From NCBI GenBank assembly GCA_050084985.1, contig JBITNC010000001.1:85002001-85066000 (forward strand): a stretch of DNA of 64,000 nt, in the 5' to 3' direction. Of this stretch, positions 22,311-32,493 are shown in pieces. How positions within the stretch are numbered: the stretch's first letter is position 1; each line of letters begins with the position of its first letter. The DNA is from Nageia nagi (Eukaryota > Pinophyta). The translations under genes were made by a program, and so were the position numbers. The notes beneath the pieces were generated by a model, which saw only the letters and a list, made by a program, of their open reading frames with translations, had not been told where the DNA came from and did not search any database.

Positions 22311-24100
22311 AATTAACCATTATGTACAATAGGGTCCAAAATAACCCTTGGACTACACTTGATCAAAACATAAGTAATTTGACTTGCAACAGGGCTTGAA
22401 CTTAATTTAATAGATTATATACAATAATATTCGAAAATAATACCCAAAAATGACTTAGCTAATTTTATTAAATGGACACTCTTGAGTTTGACTTATACAC
22501 ATCTTCGAGATATGACTCATTCAATTATGCATAAAAAACACCTATCTTTAAACAAAATGGTGGTTTTGAATGACTTTCTACTAACTAAGAGCCAACAATA
22601 TGAACATAACCTAAAAACTACTTAAACAAAATAAAGCTATTGCTAAGTGCATATATACAAGACTATTAAGCAAATACTAAATATATACAATTTACATTTA
22701 GGACTGAACCTATACAAGTATTTACAAATGAAAGAAAAGGAAATAAGAAGCAAAATTATATATATAATTTTGGAAAGGAATGAATGAATGAAGAAATAAT
22801 GAATACAAATAATTTTACCCCTTGATAGTGTAATTTTGCAAGAATAACAAGTTCAACAAAATGTCAAGACCACTCACTTTCCCAATCAAATTGATAGTTT
22901 CTAATCCTAATTTTCTCTAGCTCTTTTGTTTGAAGCTTCTTTACTAGTGTTCTTTTATTTTAGTTTCTTGCAAGATAAGGATATATGGTTTATTTTATAT
23001 ACATAAATTTCTCCCAATTTTTTGCTTTATAGGTATGCTATAACCCCAAATGTTCCATGAAAGAATCAATATTTTGGCTTTCTATTGGTGGACTTACCAC
23101 GTGTACTCTTCTCATCTTGGAGCTTTGCCACACTATGTTGTTCTTCTTGTTTTAGCCTAAGGCTTAAAGTTATGAATGCCATTCTCTTTATCATTATCCC
23201 TGGAGGATTATTTTTCTTTTCTACCTTTACCTTATTTTGGAATTTTAGAAGGCTTAATATTTAGATTAATATCATTAGGGTCTTTCTACCTTTTCCTCTT
23301 AAATTTCAATATCATCCTTAATCTCACCCTCTTAGGTATCCTCATCTATTACATTTTGTTGTGTTTCATTAACTTGAGAGGGGATTTAATATTTAAACTA
23401 TTTTAAACCTTTTTTTACCATGGGTGTATAAGAGTTTAGGGGCCATTTTAAATGAAGTAGGGAGGGGAAAGGACTTATCAACAAGATCTCCTAGATTTGA
23501 TTTCATCCAGAGATATCTCTTTAAAACTCTTCTCTAGCATCCCTTTCATGTAGTATAATTTGAGCTGAATTTTCCCCTCCATTTTTGATAGATTTCCATA
23601 CCATACCTTTTTCCCAAGGTTTCTTATTCTTTTATTTATAGTATTTATCCTCATGAATAAGGTTTTTACAAATATTATAAAATTTTATATCTACCTCCTG
23701 ATTCATAGGATACCAAGAAGCCAAGTGAGCTATTTCTCTACACCATCTACACCTAAGGGGATTCTCTCATAATCTTGCATTTATGTTCATTCCCCTAACT
23801 TACTATTGATCTTGATATCTATTGGCAAAGACTATTAATCATTCATTTTGTAATGCATCCTCTTATTCTATACATACATATCCTAAATTTTAGACCTAAG
23901 TTTTTTTTTCTAATTAGTTTAAGCACTTGAAAGATCTAGGAATGGATTCAGATGATCCACATGAGCTTGTCAATGCTACTAGTTAGTCAACACCCACATG
24001 ACAAGATTGGCCAAAGTTTGGATTAGCCAACCTTGATAAAATCTCTTCATGTATTCACTCCATAATGCTCATGCCATTGAGGAGATGCTTTAAATGTGAC
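22311..24100. other. Unresolved stretch left of element C, with a zinc-knuckle remnant on the minus strand
   Basis: Most of it shows no reading frame I trust. The open frame 23176-23406 is a run of Leu, Phe and Ile in AT-rich DNA and is probably random. On the minus strand near 23700-23790 a frame reads IPLRCRWCREIAHLASWYP, a Cys-x2-Cys-x4-His-x4 pattern with the last Cys replaced by Tyr. This resembles the zinc knuckle of plant LINE ORF1 or of a Gag. A very similar RWCREIA block lies at about 35650 on the minus strand. Confidence 0.4.
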
Positions 24101-24105
24101 CCCAT
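24101..24105. repeat. Probable target site duplication of element C, left copy
   Basis: CCCAT precedes the left LTR and CCCAC (30449-30453) follows the right LTR. Four of five bases agree, and the mismatch is a transition. Confidence 0.6.
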
Positions 24106-24219
24106 CGTATATTCATACATAATAACTTATTTATTTAGAGCCCCAATGTACTTTACTTGAAACTATAAGTTCATTTTAAGATCTCCGGAAGTTTTGGAAC
24201 AAATAAAGCGGGCCGGATA

Positions 24220-24745
24220 AAACGATGACGTCACGAAAGATAGATAGTCACGTTTTGGTGAAGACTGGGTTCTGGAGATGATGAGGTTAGCAGAAAGATA
24301 ATTAAAAAGCCAGAAACTACAGAAGTAAAGCATTCCAAAATAAGATGATGATGTCATTGAAGAAAGAATAAAGTTCAGTTATGGAAAAGACCAGGTTTCG
24401 AAGATGATGAGGTCAGCAGAGAGGTAATTAAAAAGCTAGAGGTCACAAAAGTAAAGCGTTTCAGAATAAGATGATGACATCATTGAAGAAAGAATAAAGC
24501 TTAGTTATGGAAAAGACCGGGTTCTGGAGATGATGAGGTCAGCAAAGAGATAATTGAAGAAGCTGGAGACCGTAAATTAAGTGTTCCGGAAGTAAAGTGT
24601 TCTGGAATAAAATGATGACATCATAGAATATAAGATGGTCGCATTTTGGCAAAGACCGAGTTCCAGAGATGATGAGGTCAGCAAGGGGTGATCAAAAGGC
24701 TTGGAGTCAGTGAATAAAGTTTTTCAAAATAATGATGTCACAAAA
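24220..24745 (+). repeat. Tandem enhancer-like repeat in the element C left LTR
   Basis: Four units of about 117-141 bp plus a fifth start. Each unit opens with an eight-base palindrome-type site: TGACGTCA (24226-24233), TGATGTCA (24349-24356), TGACATCA (24475-24482), TGACATCA (24616-24623) and TGATGTCA (24733-24740). Each full unit also has GAGATGATGAGGTCAGCA (or a one-base variant) about 70-80 bases later. The array lies upstream of the TATA-like box, as a U3 enhancer would. Confidence 0.85.
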
Positions 24746-24889
24746 GTAGTTACCTTTCAAGACATTCTCAATTTTCTAACTGTCAGACAAATGGCATGTA
24801 TGTATGATGTTAGTTAGAAGTGGCCAGAATCTTGAGGCCGTTTTGTAAACCGTTCTATTTTCATTTTCTTGTAATTGTTATTTCTTTAG

Positions 24890-24900
24890 TATAAGTATAT
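24890..24900 (+). promoter_or_regulatory. TATA-like box of the element C left LTR
   Basis: TATAAGTATAT follows the enhancer-like array by about 150 bases and is conserved at 29908-29918 in the right LTR. It is the best core-promoter candidate; the start site is inferred. Confidence 0.45.
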
Positions 24901-25440
24901 GAAAATAAAGTGAAAGAGGGGTCGAAAGCCCTAGTATTGCTCTTTACATTTGTTCTCAAAGACCTGTAGTCTTTTATCAGTAATATGAAACCATCTTGAC
25001 CTTTCTTGTCTAGCACTTGTAATTGTCATTCTTAATTTGGTTACATCGTGGCAGCTTGGCTTGTTTCCTGAATGGTAATCATGAGTTGCTAGTATAACTG
25101 TGTCTGCTACATGGTAGAGTAAAGCTGGGAAACTATTAGAGAGTGAGAGCTTGTACTGTAGCTGCTACACTAGATTCAGACCAAGGTTTCACACACTGTG
25201 AAAGCCCGCGCTGAACTAGTGATCCTCCTTTGCTTTCTCTCTTGTTACCCTAAACCTTTGCTTAAATTCCTTGTACTCTACTCTTTTATTTTTCTTTCCT
25301 GCTACTTTTCCTACACCCAATGTATAAGGAACCAGCCTTCTCCAGAGATCAAACTATCGTCATAGTCTATTCTTGATTTACTTTGGTTAAGATTGTTCAC
25401 GGTGCACATATTACACAATCTTAATCAACAGTATTTCTTT

Positions 25441-25490
25441 TTGGCATGCCCGGTGGGACACGAAGAAACTTATTGGTGACTCTGCTGAAG
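25441..25490 (+). other. Element C primer-binding-site region
   Basis: TTGGCATGCCCGGTGGGAC starts 10 bases after the LTR end. A second candidate, TTGGTGACTCTGCTGAAG at 25473-25490, resembles the TTGGCGACTCT motif found at the equivalent place in element D. Which one served as primer site is not clear. Confidence 0.55.
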
Positions 25491-25577
25491 CACTATCTTG
25501 GTATGTATTAAAGCAAATTATTTGTAAATATCATATGTGCTTTTGAACCTATCATTTTCTTTTGCAACCTAGAGTTT

Positions 25578-27311
25578 ATGTGGATAAGATCTAAAACTAG
25601 AGCAGCAAAAGAAGCATCAGATTTTAGAATGTTAGATACTCCTAAGAGAAAGACCCTGATCAAGTCCAAGTCTCTGAATAGTATCAGCTCTCTAAAATCC
25701 TTTATCAAGCTAGAATCATCCAATCTTCACACTAGAAATACCTCTCCTAAAATGGCTAATCTAGTTCAGAATATTTATCTGGAATGGGATAATGGAGTAC
25801 CAATAGCCCTGGCGGTGTTGCATGACATCCCAGCAAACATTTTCAAAACCCTTTCAGAGTTTGATGTAACTATAGAGAAAATAGCTTATGAACATTGTGT
25901 TGATGTAGCTGGCCTAGATAAGATTCATAATATCCAACATGAAGATGTCATGGTGAGATTACTAGCTCAATCCTTCAAAGGAAAGGTCCTAGATTGGTAT
26001 AGGGGCCTTACTAATGGATCTATAACTACTTGGGCTCAACTGGTAGAGCCCTTTATCTTGGAATTTAATGAATTAGGAGATCCTTTTTCTTTGTTAACAC
26101 AGTTCACTTCAATCAAAAGATATGAGCAAGAAAATATCCTAGATTTCAACATTAGATTTCAAAAAACTTGGATGAGAGTACCCATGCCAGTCAAGCCTCA
26201 GCAATTTCAAGCCCTAATGTATTACCTGAGAGCCTTTCCTCTGGATCTCTCCCTGCAAATCCAAAATTCTGGAGTAAATACTTTCCCAGAGGTCTATAGA
26301 CAAGTAGTATATGCTGAATCCTATCTTATTGCAGTTGGAAAATTGCCAAGTCGCATGCCAATGCCTCATTTTCCAGTAACCGCTCAACAGCAAATTTTGA
26401 AACCTCAAGCAATTAGTTTGGCTCCACCACTGGCCAGTATCCCTACCCCTATTCAATAGTGGCCAACAACCTTGCCAGTCCCTAGAGCTCCCTTGGCTTT
26501 ACCAGCCCCTTATCAACCTAATATGAATCAAGGGGTAACTTCATCGATGGAGATTCAGGAACTCCAAAACTTGTGTAGAAATATGGCAAACCAGATTACC
26601 ATTCTAAGTAGATAAAATAATGCAAGAAGATATCCTTATCCTGCTATAGAAAAAGCTCAGCATGTGTTAAACGAGAATGTAGGCCAAGCTTCCTCTTTCG
26701 AGTCAACCACTGGTTTGTGTTTAGCCTGTAATGATGCTCATGAACAAACCACATGCCCTATTTATCAGTAACAAGAGTATCTATCAAGAAGTGGAGGTAT
26801 TCCTCTGCCCGGTGTAGCTGATGACGTGAACCAAGATGTAAACCTGATGAATTTTGCACCGGTAGATATAGGAGTTTTTGCTATGGAAACAAGATCAGGA
26901 AAAAGACCCCTAGTCTCCAGCATTCTGAAAAAAAAGGTTGAACCCCAAAAGAGTTTCGGAGTAGTGTTTCCTAAAAGGCAAGATACCATTCCCAGTTCTA
27001 AGGAAAAGATCCCAAAAAAGGAAATGGTTTCCAAAAAATTCCCATTTCTAGAAATCAAACCGACACCCAAAACTGGTGATCAAAATCTTTGGAGGTTAAG
27101 GTTCCCTTCACTTACCAAGCACCAGAGAAAAGATGATACTCTACAGCTTCAGGAAAAATTTACTGACAGATTTAGAAACAAAAACGGTGAACCTCTGGCT
27201 ATCCCAGAGTTCAACATTATGGCGGAACTAAAGAGAACTCTAGCAAGAGTGTCCTTGTTTGAAGCTCTAAAAATTCCTGGACAAATTGATTTACTAAAAC
27301 ATCCCTTGTAG
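25578..27311 (+). pseudogene. Element C Gag polyprotein (one frame, three premature stops)
   Basis: The ATG at 25578 opens 293 codons, and the same frame continues to 27311 with stops at 26457 (TAG), near 26613 (TAA) and near 26770 (TAA). The Gag core is at about residues 125-250: EDVMVRLLAQSFKGKVLDWY, then TTWAQLVEPFI, then FTSIKRYEQENILDFNIRF. A Pro- and Gln-rich stretch follows (residues 255-330). A short zinc knuckle CLACNDAHEQTTC is at about 26720-26760. Downstream, FNIMAELKRTLARVSLFEAL is the linker that precedes the protease in such elements. The product would be the particle shell and nucleocapsid. Confidence 0.88.
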
Positions 27312-27850
27312 CCTTGAATGAAGGAATGGAAAGAGTGCTTAATCTTTTTGAAATAGCAAAATATCTGGGGATGGGAAAGAACAAACCTCCAGCCTTTTAC
27401 ATGACTTTGGAAATCGAGGGATATGTACTCTATAATTGTTTGGTTGATTCTGGGGTAGCTACTACTATGATGCCTAAAGCAGTGTGCGATGTGATGGGGT
27501 TGCCTATGACAAGAACATCCACCGGAGTATTCCAACTGGATTCCACACCTATCAAAATAGTAGGGGTAATCAAGGATGTGGTCCTAAAAATACATAAGTG
27601 TCCCTCTATAATTATTATCCAGGAGGTTGTAGTTGTTGAGCTACCCCCTTTGTTCGGGCTATGTCTGTCTAGAGAGTTTACAGCTAAGATAGGGGGTTAT
27701 CTAGCGATGGACTATACTCATTATTTGATTCCGTGTGGGAATAAGAGGGTAAGACTGAATAATGAGGAAATTTCTAAGTTTCATGTAGAGAAAAAGGAGG
27801 AGGTTTGTGCTGTCTTTGGCGAATTAGAAGAATCAGATGAATTGCTATAA
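27308..27850 (+). pseudogene. Element C aspartic protease
   Basis: The frame changes by -1 at about 27308 and VALNEGMERVLNLFEIAKYL continues the linker. The active-site region reads YNCLVDSGVATTMMP (D-S-G) at about 27430-27475. Later blocks are STGVFQLDSTPIKIVG and LPPLFGLCLSREF with IGGYLAMDYTHYLIP. The domain is open for 178 codons to a TAA at 27848-27850, and the same frame resumes in the integrase remnant. This is the best-preserved protease in the window. The -1 step at the Gag-protease border may be an indel or an old programmed frameshift. Confidence 0.85.
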
Positions 27851-28246
27851 GGACTGCAAACTGAAGACCCTTGTAGTATGAACATGCTCAACACTATCTA
27901 TGACATGGAATTTGGGAATTATTGTTTAATAGAACCGGAATCTTTCATCTCAGAACTCACAAGGGAAAATTTTAGAAGAAATGAAATAGTAAAAAGATGG
28001 TTTTACGGCCGTAAAGCCACTCCAGAAAATTTTAATGAGGGAGATCTGGTATTAAAATGGGATGAGGATAGAGCTAAGGTAGGGAAACATAAAAAGATTG
28101 AGTCCTTATGGTCCAGACCTTACATGATAGCCAGATGCGTGGGAAAAAACTCATTTGAAATAGCAAAATTGAATAAGTGGCAGCTGCCAATCATGGTAAA
28201 TGGGCAGCATTTAAAGCGCTATAAACCCGCATGTACGGGAGATTGA
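27851..28246 (+). pseudogene. Element C integrase C-terminal domain fused after the protease
   Basis: In the protease frame, after one stop, a linker (SMNMLNTIYDMEFGNYC) is followed by SFISELTRENFRRNEIVKRW, then GDLVLKWDEDRAK, SLWSRPYMIARCVG and QLPIMVNGQHLKRYKP, ending at a TGA at 28244. This is the chromo-like or GPF/Y-region end of Ty3/gypsy integrase. In A the same end follows a complete RT and integrase core. The join in C lies at about 27925-27960 and is in frame. The ATG at 27878 is just the first Met and not a true start. Confidence 0.85.
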
Positions 28247-28322
28247 TCCAACCAAAAAAAAAAGATATGATTTTGTACATATTATAAATAGTTATTTAAA
28301 TGCTAACATCGCACAGATGTAG

Positions 28323-29037
28323 CTGAATTCAAATGTCAATAAGGTGGATAGAGATTTTTTGATCAGAATAAAAGAAAAATTTTGGGAGCAATTATCTCCA
28401 AAGAATCAAACAACTGATTCAACTCAGAGATCACATTGATCTATGTTTTTCAGAGTTGAAGAAATTAGAGGCAAGTGTCAGCCTCTGTGAAAGCACTATC
28501 GAGCCCATGGAGAAGATAGCAAAGAGGGCAAAGAAAAAGCTGAGTGAAATTTCTGACGAAGAGCTTCACGCCCTAAATGTGGGAAATAGGGTTGAGTTGA
28601 TCTCAGCGATTGACCACCCAGTCCACAGGAAATGGGTGTGTCAAGAAATAAAAAATAATTTAATCAAGCAGTGGCAGGGGGTAGAAACCTAGAAAGCTAA
28701 AATAGCTAAATTATCTGAGGCAGGATTTCCAAAATTATGGAAGGAAGATAGTTCACTCATCTCTGAGGCTAAAATTTTGAAATATATTCATGAAGATAGT
28801 CAAAAGATGGAGGATATAGATTTGTTACTGAATTCTTTTGATGCATCAACTTTGTTTGAATTTTTTGACCAATGTGCCAATAAAGGAGTGGTCCTACAGT
28901 GGATGTTGCACAAATACGGGCAAATCTCCTACGAAATTTTGAACAACACAGCTCTAGCCCAATCGAGAATAAAAGACTTCTCCAAAAATCATGCAAGTTG
29001 GGGTAAGGTTGTGCAATTTTTAGAGGTTCAGAAATAA
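28323..29037 (+). pseudogene. Element C post-integrase ORF
   Basis: After about 80 bases of spacer a frame runs from about 28381 to 29037 with one TAG at 28690; an overlapping frame at 28323-28440 also reads like protein, so there is a likely indel near 28370. The N-terminal part is charged and heptad-like (SELKKLEASVSLCE, KIAKRAKKKLSEI), a probable coiled coil. Then SEAGFPKLWKEDSSLISEA, KILKYIHEDSQKMEDIDLLL, STLFEFFDQCANKGVVLQWM and YGQISYEILNN follow. FPKLWKE at about 28726-28746 matches the PKLWKD of A, with 17 identical bases. No known domain was recognised. It is much shorter than the same region of A. Confidence 0.72.
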
Positions 29038-29123
29038 TAGCTTTCATTTTGTTATTATGTTTCAGACTGAATTCTAAATTCCTCTTTGATAAAGGTGAAA
29101 TTTTCCCCTAGAAGTCACCATAA

Positions 29124-30448
29124 TGTATATTCATACATAATAACTTATTTATTTAGAGCCCCAGTGTACTTTACTTGAAACTATAAGTTCATTTTAAGAT
29201 CTCCGGAAGTTTTGGAACAAATAAAGCGGGCTGGATAAAATGATGACATCATAAAAGATAGATAGTCACGTTTTGGTGAAGACCAGGTTCCGGAGATGAT
29301 GAGGTCAGCAGAAAGATAATTAAAAAGCCAGAGACCGTGGAAGTAAAGCATTCTGGAATAAGATGATGACATCATTGAAGAAAGAATAAAGCTCAGTTAT
29401 GGAAAAGACCGGGTTCCAGAGATGATGAGGTCAGCAGAGAGGTAATTAAAAAGCTGGAGGCTGTGGAAGTAAAGTGTTCCGAAATAAGATGATGACATCA
29501 TTGAAGAAAGAATAAAGCTCAGTTATGGAAAAGACTAGGTTTTGAAGATGATGAGGTCAGCAAAGAGATAATTGAAGAAGCTGGAGACCGTAAATTAAGT
29601 GTTCCAGAAGTAAAGTGTTCCGGAATAAAATGATGACATCATAGAATATAAGATGGTCATGTTTTGGCAAAGACTAGGTTTCGGAGATGATGAGGTCAGC
29701 AAGGGGTGATCAAAAGGCCCGGAGTCAGTGAATAAAGTTTTTCGAAATAACGATGTCACAAAAGTAGTTACCTTTTACAACATTCTCAGTTTTGTAACTA
29801 TCGGACAAATGGCATGTATGTATGATGTTAGTTAGAAGTGGCCAAAATCTTGAGGCCGTTTTGTAAACCGTTCTATTTTCATTTTCTTGTAACTGTTATT
29901 TCTTCAGTATAAGTATATGAAAATAAAGTGAAAGAGGGGTCGAAAGCCTTAGTATTGCTCTTTACATTTGTTCTCAAAGACCTGTAGTCTTTTATCAGTA
30001 ATATGAAACCATCTTGACCTTTCTTATCTAGCACTTGTAATTGTCATTCTTAATTTGGTTACATCATGGCAGCTTGGCTTGTTTCCTGAATGGTAATCGT
30101 GAGTTGCTAGTATAACTATGTTTGCTACATGGTAGAGTAAAGCTGGGAAACTATTAGAGAGTGAGAGCTTGTACCGTAGCTGCTACACTAGATTCAGACC
30201 AAGGTTTCACACACTGTGAAAGCCTGCGCTGAACTAGTGATCCTCCTTTGCTTTCTCTCTTGTTACCCTAAACCTTTGCTTAAATTCCTCGCACTCTACT
30301 CTTTTATTTTTCTTTCCTGCTACTTTTCCTACACCCAATGTATAAGGAACTGGCCTTCTCCGGAGATCAGACTGTCATCATAGTCTGTTCTTGATTTACT
30401 TTGGTTAAGATTGTTCGCGGTGCACATATTACACAATCTTAATCAACA
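29124..30448 (+). repeat. Element C right (3') LTR
   Basis: It begins TGTATATTC and ends TTAATCAACA, the same length as the left LTR. Motif sites in its array are TGACATCA at 29244, 29367, 29493 and 29634, and CGATGTCA at 29751. No clear polypurine tract precedes it; the sequence there is GAAATTTTCCCCTAGAAG. Confidence 0.95.
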
Positions 30449-31100
30449 CCCACCATTTCCACTTCATGAACTATGTAGTAGACATTTTGGACATGATGTA
30501 GTGGTTTACTACTTTTGGCCCATATCACTTGAGAGAACATGCATCTAGTAGGTTATACATCCTCAATTGATGTTAACCCTATGAATTATAGGAGTAGATA
30601 ATTTATCCTAGACAAACTTTTTTATTAACGATAAACCTCATTTCCTATGGTATAGTTGTCATACTCTTATGTGCTTAAGTATAAGATTATGAATACTATA
30701 TTACCTTCACCCAATAATCATAGTTTCATAAACTACTATCCTCATCTAACACCTTATTGAGAATATAAGATACTAGCCTTCCCATATATATCGAATAGGC
30801 TCACCATGAAATCTAGTATCCCCGTGCCCATATCTTGGGGAGCCATGGGTATCGAAATGATACCCTTGAGTGGTTTGTATATTCTAATTAATTTTAACAA
30901 TTATAAAAGAAAAACCACTCATGACCTAATGATACCATATCCTATGCAGGAAGATTCAAAGCAACTTTTTTAGAAAGCTACAAGAGATCTATAGATTTAT
31001 AGTTATACCATACAAATGGTACTACGTAATTAATACCACTTTATAAAAGTTATCATACTATTATTTGGTAACATGCCTTGGGATGACACTAAAGTCAACT
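30449..31100. other. Flank right of element C, no gene seen
   Basis: On the minus strand, codons on both sides of the C insertion can be read together in one frame for a short way (VQNVYYIVHEVEMVG then SHLKHLLNGM), which suggests C landed in an older coding remnant. The protein family was not recognised. Confidence 0.3.
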
Positions 31101-31570
31101 ACTGCTATAAGAAAGTGTGATATAAAGTGATCCATACTAAAGGACTATTCTTTTGGAATGTCATTTAGTGAGGGAGGTTCAACTAACAAATATTCCATGC
31201 CATTTTCTTTCACTACTGAATCTGTCCAAAAGTCTCTTTTTGGTCGAATCTATTTCTTAGGGTTTTTCCTTTTTAGCCTTTATTTCATGTCAATCCTATT
31301 TCCTTATTTGACTATCTGAGTATTCTCAAATATTCCCATAGGATTTAAAATTATCCCATTAATTTGTAATTGATCCCGTTCATTCCGATTTTGATCCCAA
31401 GGATCTCTAACATTTCCTAATTTATTTGAAACCTCATTTTGGAACCATAATTCTAAGTTGGGATCTTTTTCAATCCATTAGGGTTTATTAAGGTTATTGA
31501 CCTTATTGATCTCCTAAATCTAGATATCTTTGTAATATTTTTCAATTTTTGTTAAATCATATGATCTTGT
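31100..31570 (-). pseudogene. Unidentified decayed coding stretch
   Basis: On the minus strand a frame with few stops reads IEKDPNLELWFQNEVSNKL, then GNVRDPWDQNRNERDQLQI and NGIILNPMGIFENTQ, then KRDFWTDSVVKENGMEYLLV. Amino-acid use is protein-like and unlike random AT-rich DNA. I do not recognise the family. It lies in the same orientation as the zinc-knuckle remnants at 23.7 and 35.65 kb. Confidence 0.4.
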
Positions 31571-32438
31571 TATAGCCACATACTATATTTATTTCATATT
31601 AGATGTCATGAAAACTCGATGGTATTGTTAACCCTATTCAATTGCAACATGTATCCATTACTGTTTGAGCAAAGTAAGAAGAAAAAGAAACATTGAATTA
31701 ATAAACTACTTCTATTTATTAACTATAGAGTCTCAACTTAAGAATATCATAAAAACATCCATCCATTAATGAAACATCATGAAACTACCTTTTATTAAAT
31801 ATTACAAACATAAGCTAATACCAAGGGAGTAACAATAATTACAAATTATCTTAAGATATAAATAGGATTGTAACCTCATTAAAGCATAATTAGGTCCAAT
31901 TACAAGTCATTCCAAAATAAATTATTCATTAAGACATCTTTACCTCATATTAGAAACACCTCCATCGATCTTTGATACATCTTTATCCTTGTTGAGTCTT
32001 CATCATCTTTTGTTGATGTTATTTCCAAGGATCAATGTATATTTGGTCGAGTACTAGGAATGGTATATAGTTTGAGGATCGAGACAATCCCATTTTGTAT
32101 TTTATCTTAATGTAAATAATGATAACTACATTCTTTTCATCCCCTTTTTAACAAACCTCGAGGGAATTTAATGTTTTCTCCTTTCCTTGATCGTGAAGTA
32201 CAATTGAATAGTATTTAGTTTTCATCCTTTAATTATATTCTAATGATACTAAGAACACATCAATAGTTAAATAATATTTCATCAAATAATTTTTATAGCT
32301 TCTTTTGTTATCATACAATTTCATTATTATGCAAAATTATAATAACTTATACCATGGTAGTGTATATAACAATTATTTTCATTACATATCATTCTTTTCA
32401 AAAGACATGGCATCTAATTTAATTGGGATTTCACTTCC

Positions 32439-32442
<4 letters not shown>
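31571..32442. other. Gene-free AT-rich stretch
   Basis: No ORF, LTR end or repeat was recognised on either strand. The open frame that runs into the GT repeat (32305-32526) is formed by the repeat. Confidence 0.5.
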
Positions 32443-32488
<46 letters not shown>

Positions 32489-32493
32489 TGTGT
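32443..32493. repeat. GT dinucleotide microsatellite
   Basis: An almost perfect (TG)n run of about 50 bases, with one TTTG break near its right end. It is the cleanest simple repeat in the window and is likely to vary in length. Confidence 0.95.

Larger units (their letters stand above)
24106..25430 (+). repeat. Element C left (5') LTR
   Basis: It starts CGTATATTC (TG has become CG) and ends TTAATCAACA. The right LTR (29124-30448) keeps TGTATATTC. The 5' half carries a tandem array with a bZIP-type motif in each unit. A TATA-like box is at 24890-24900. The minus-strand ORF in the array recurs in the right LTR but follows the repeats and is not a gene. Confidence 0.95.
24106..30448 (+). mobile_element. 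Element C: Ty3/gypsy deletion derivative with two 1325-bp LTRs (6.3 kb)
   Basis: Both LTRs have the same length and align throughout. The body holds Gag, protease, the integrase C-terminal domain and a short post-integrase ORF in that order. Comparison with A shows that the extra RNase H, RT, RNase H and integrase core, about 3.2 kb, are missing, and the join lies between protease and integrase C-terminus. C therefore needed helper enzymes. LTR differences are a few percent, nearly all transitions. Its coding parts have far fewer stops than A, so C is probably younger. Confidence 0.92.

Noticed and set aside
23176-23406. 76-codon plus-strand ORF rich in Leu, Phe and Ile
   Set aside because: Composition is that of a random frame in pyrimidine-rich AT-rich DNA; no motif and no neighbour that would explain it.
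24163-24357. Minus-strand ORF in the element C LTR, repeated at 29181-29375
   Set aside because: It exists in both LTRs only because the LTRs are copies, and it follows the tandem array. It has no independent coding signal.
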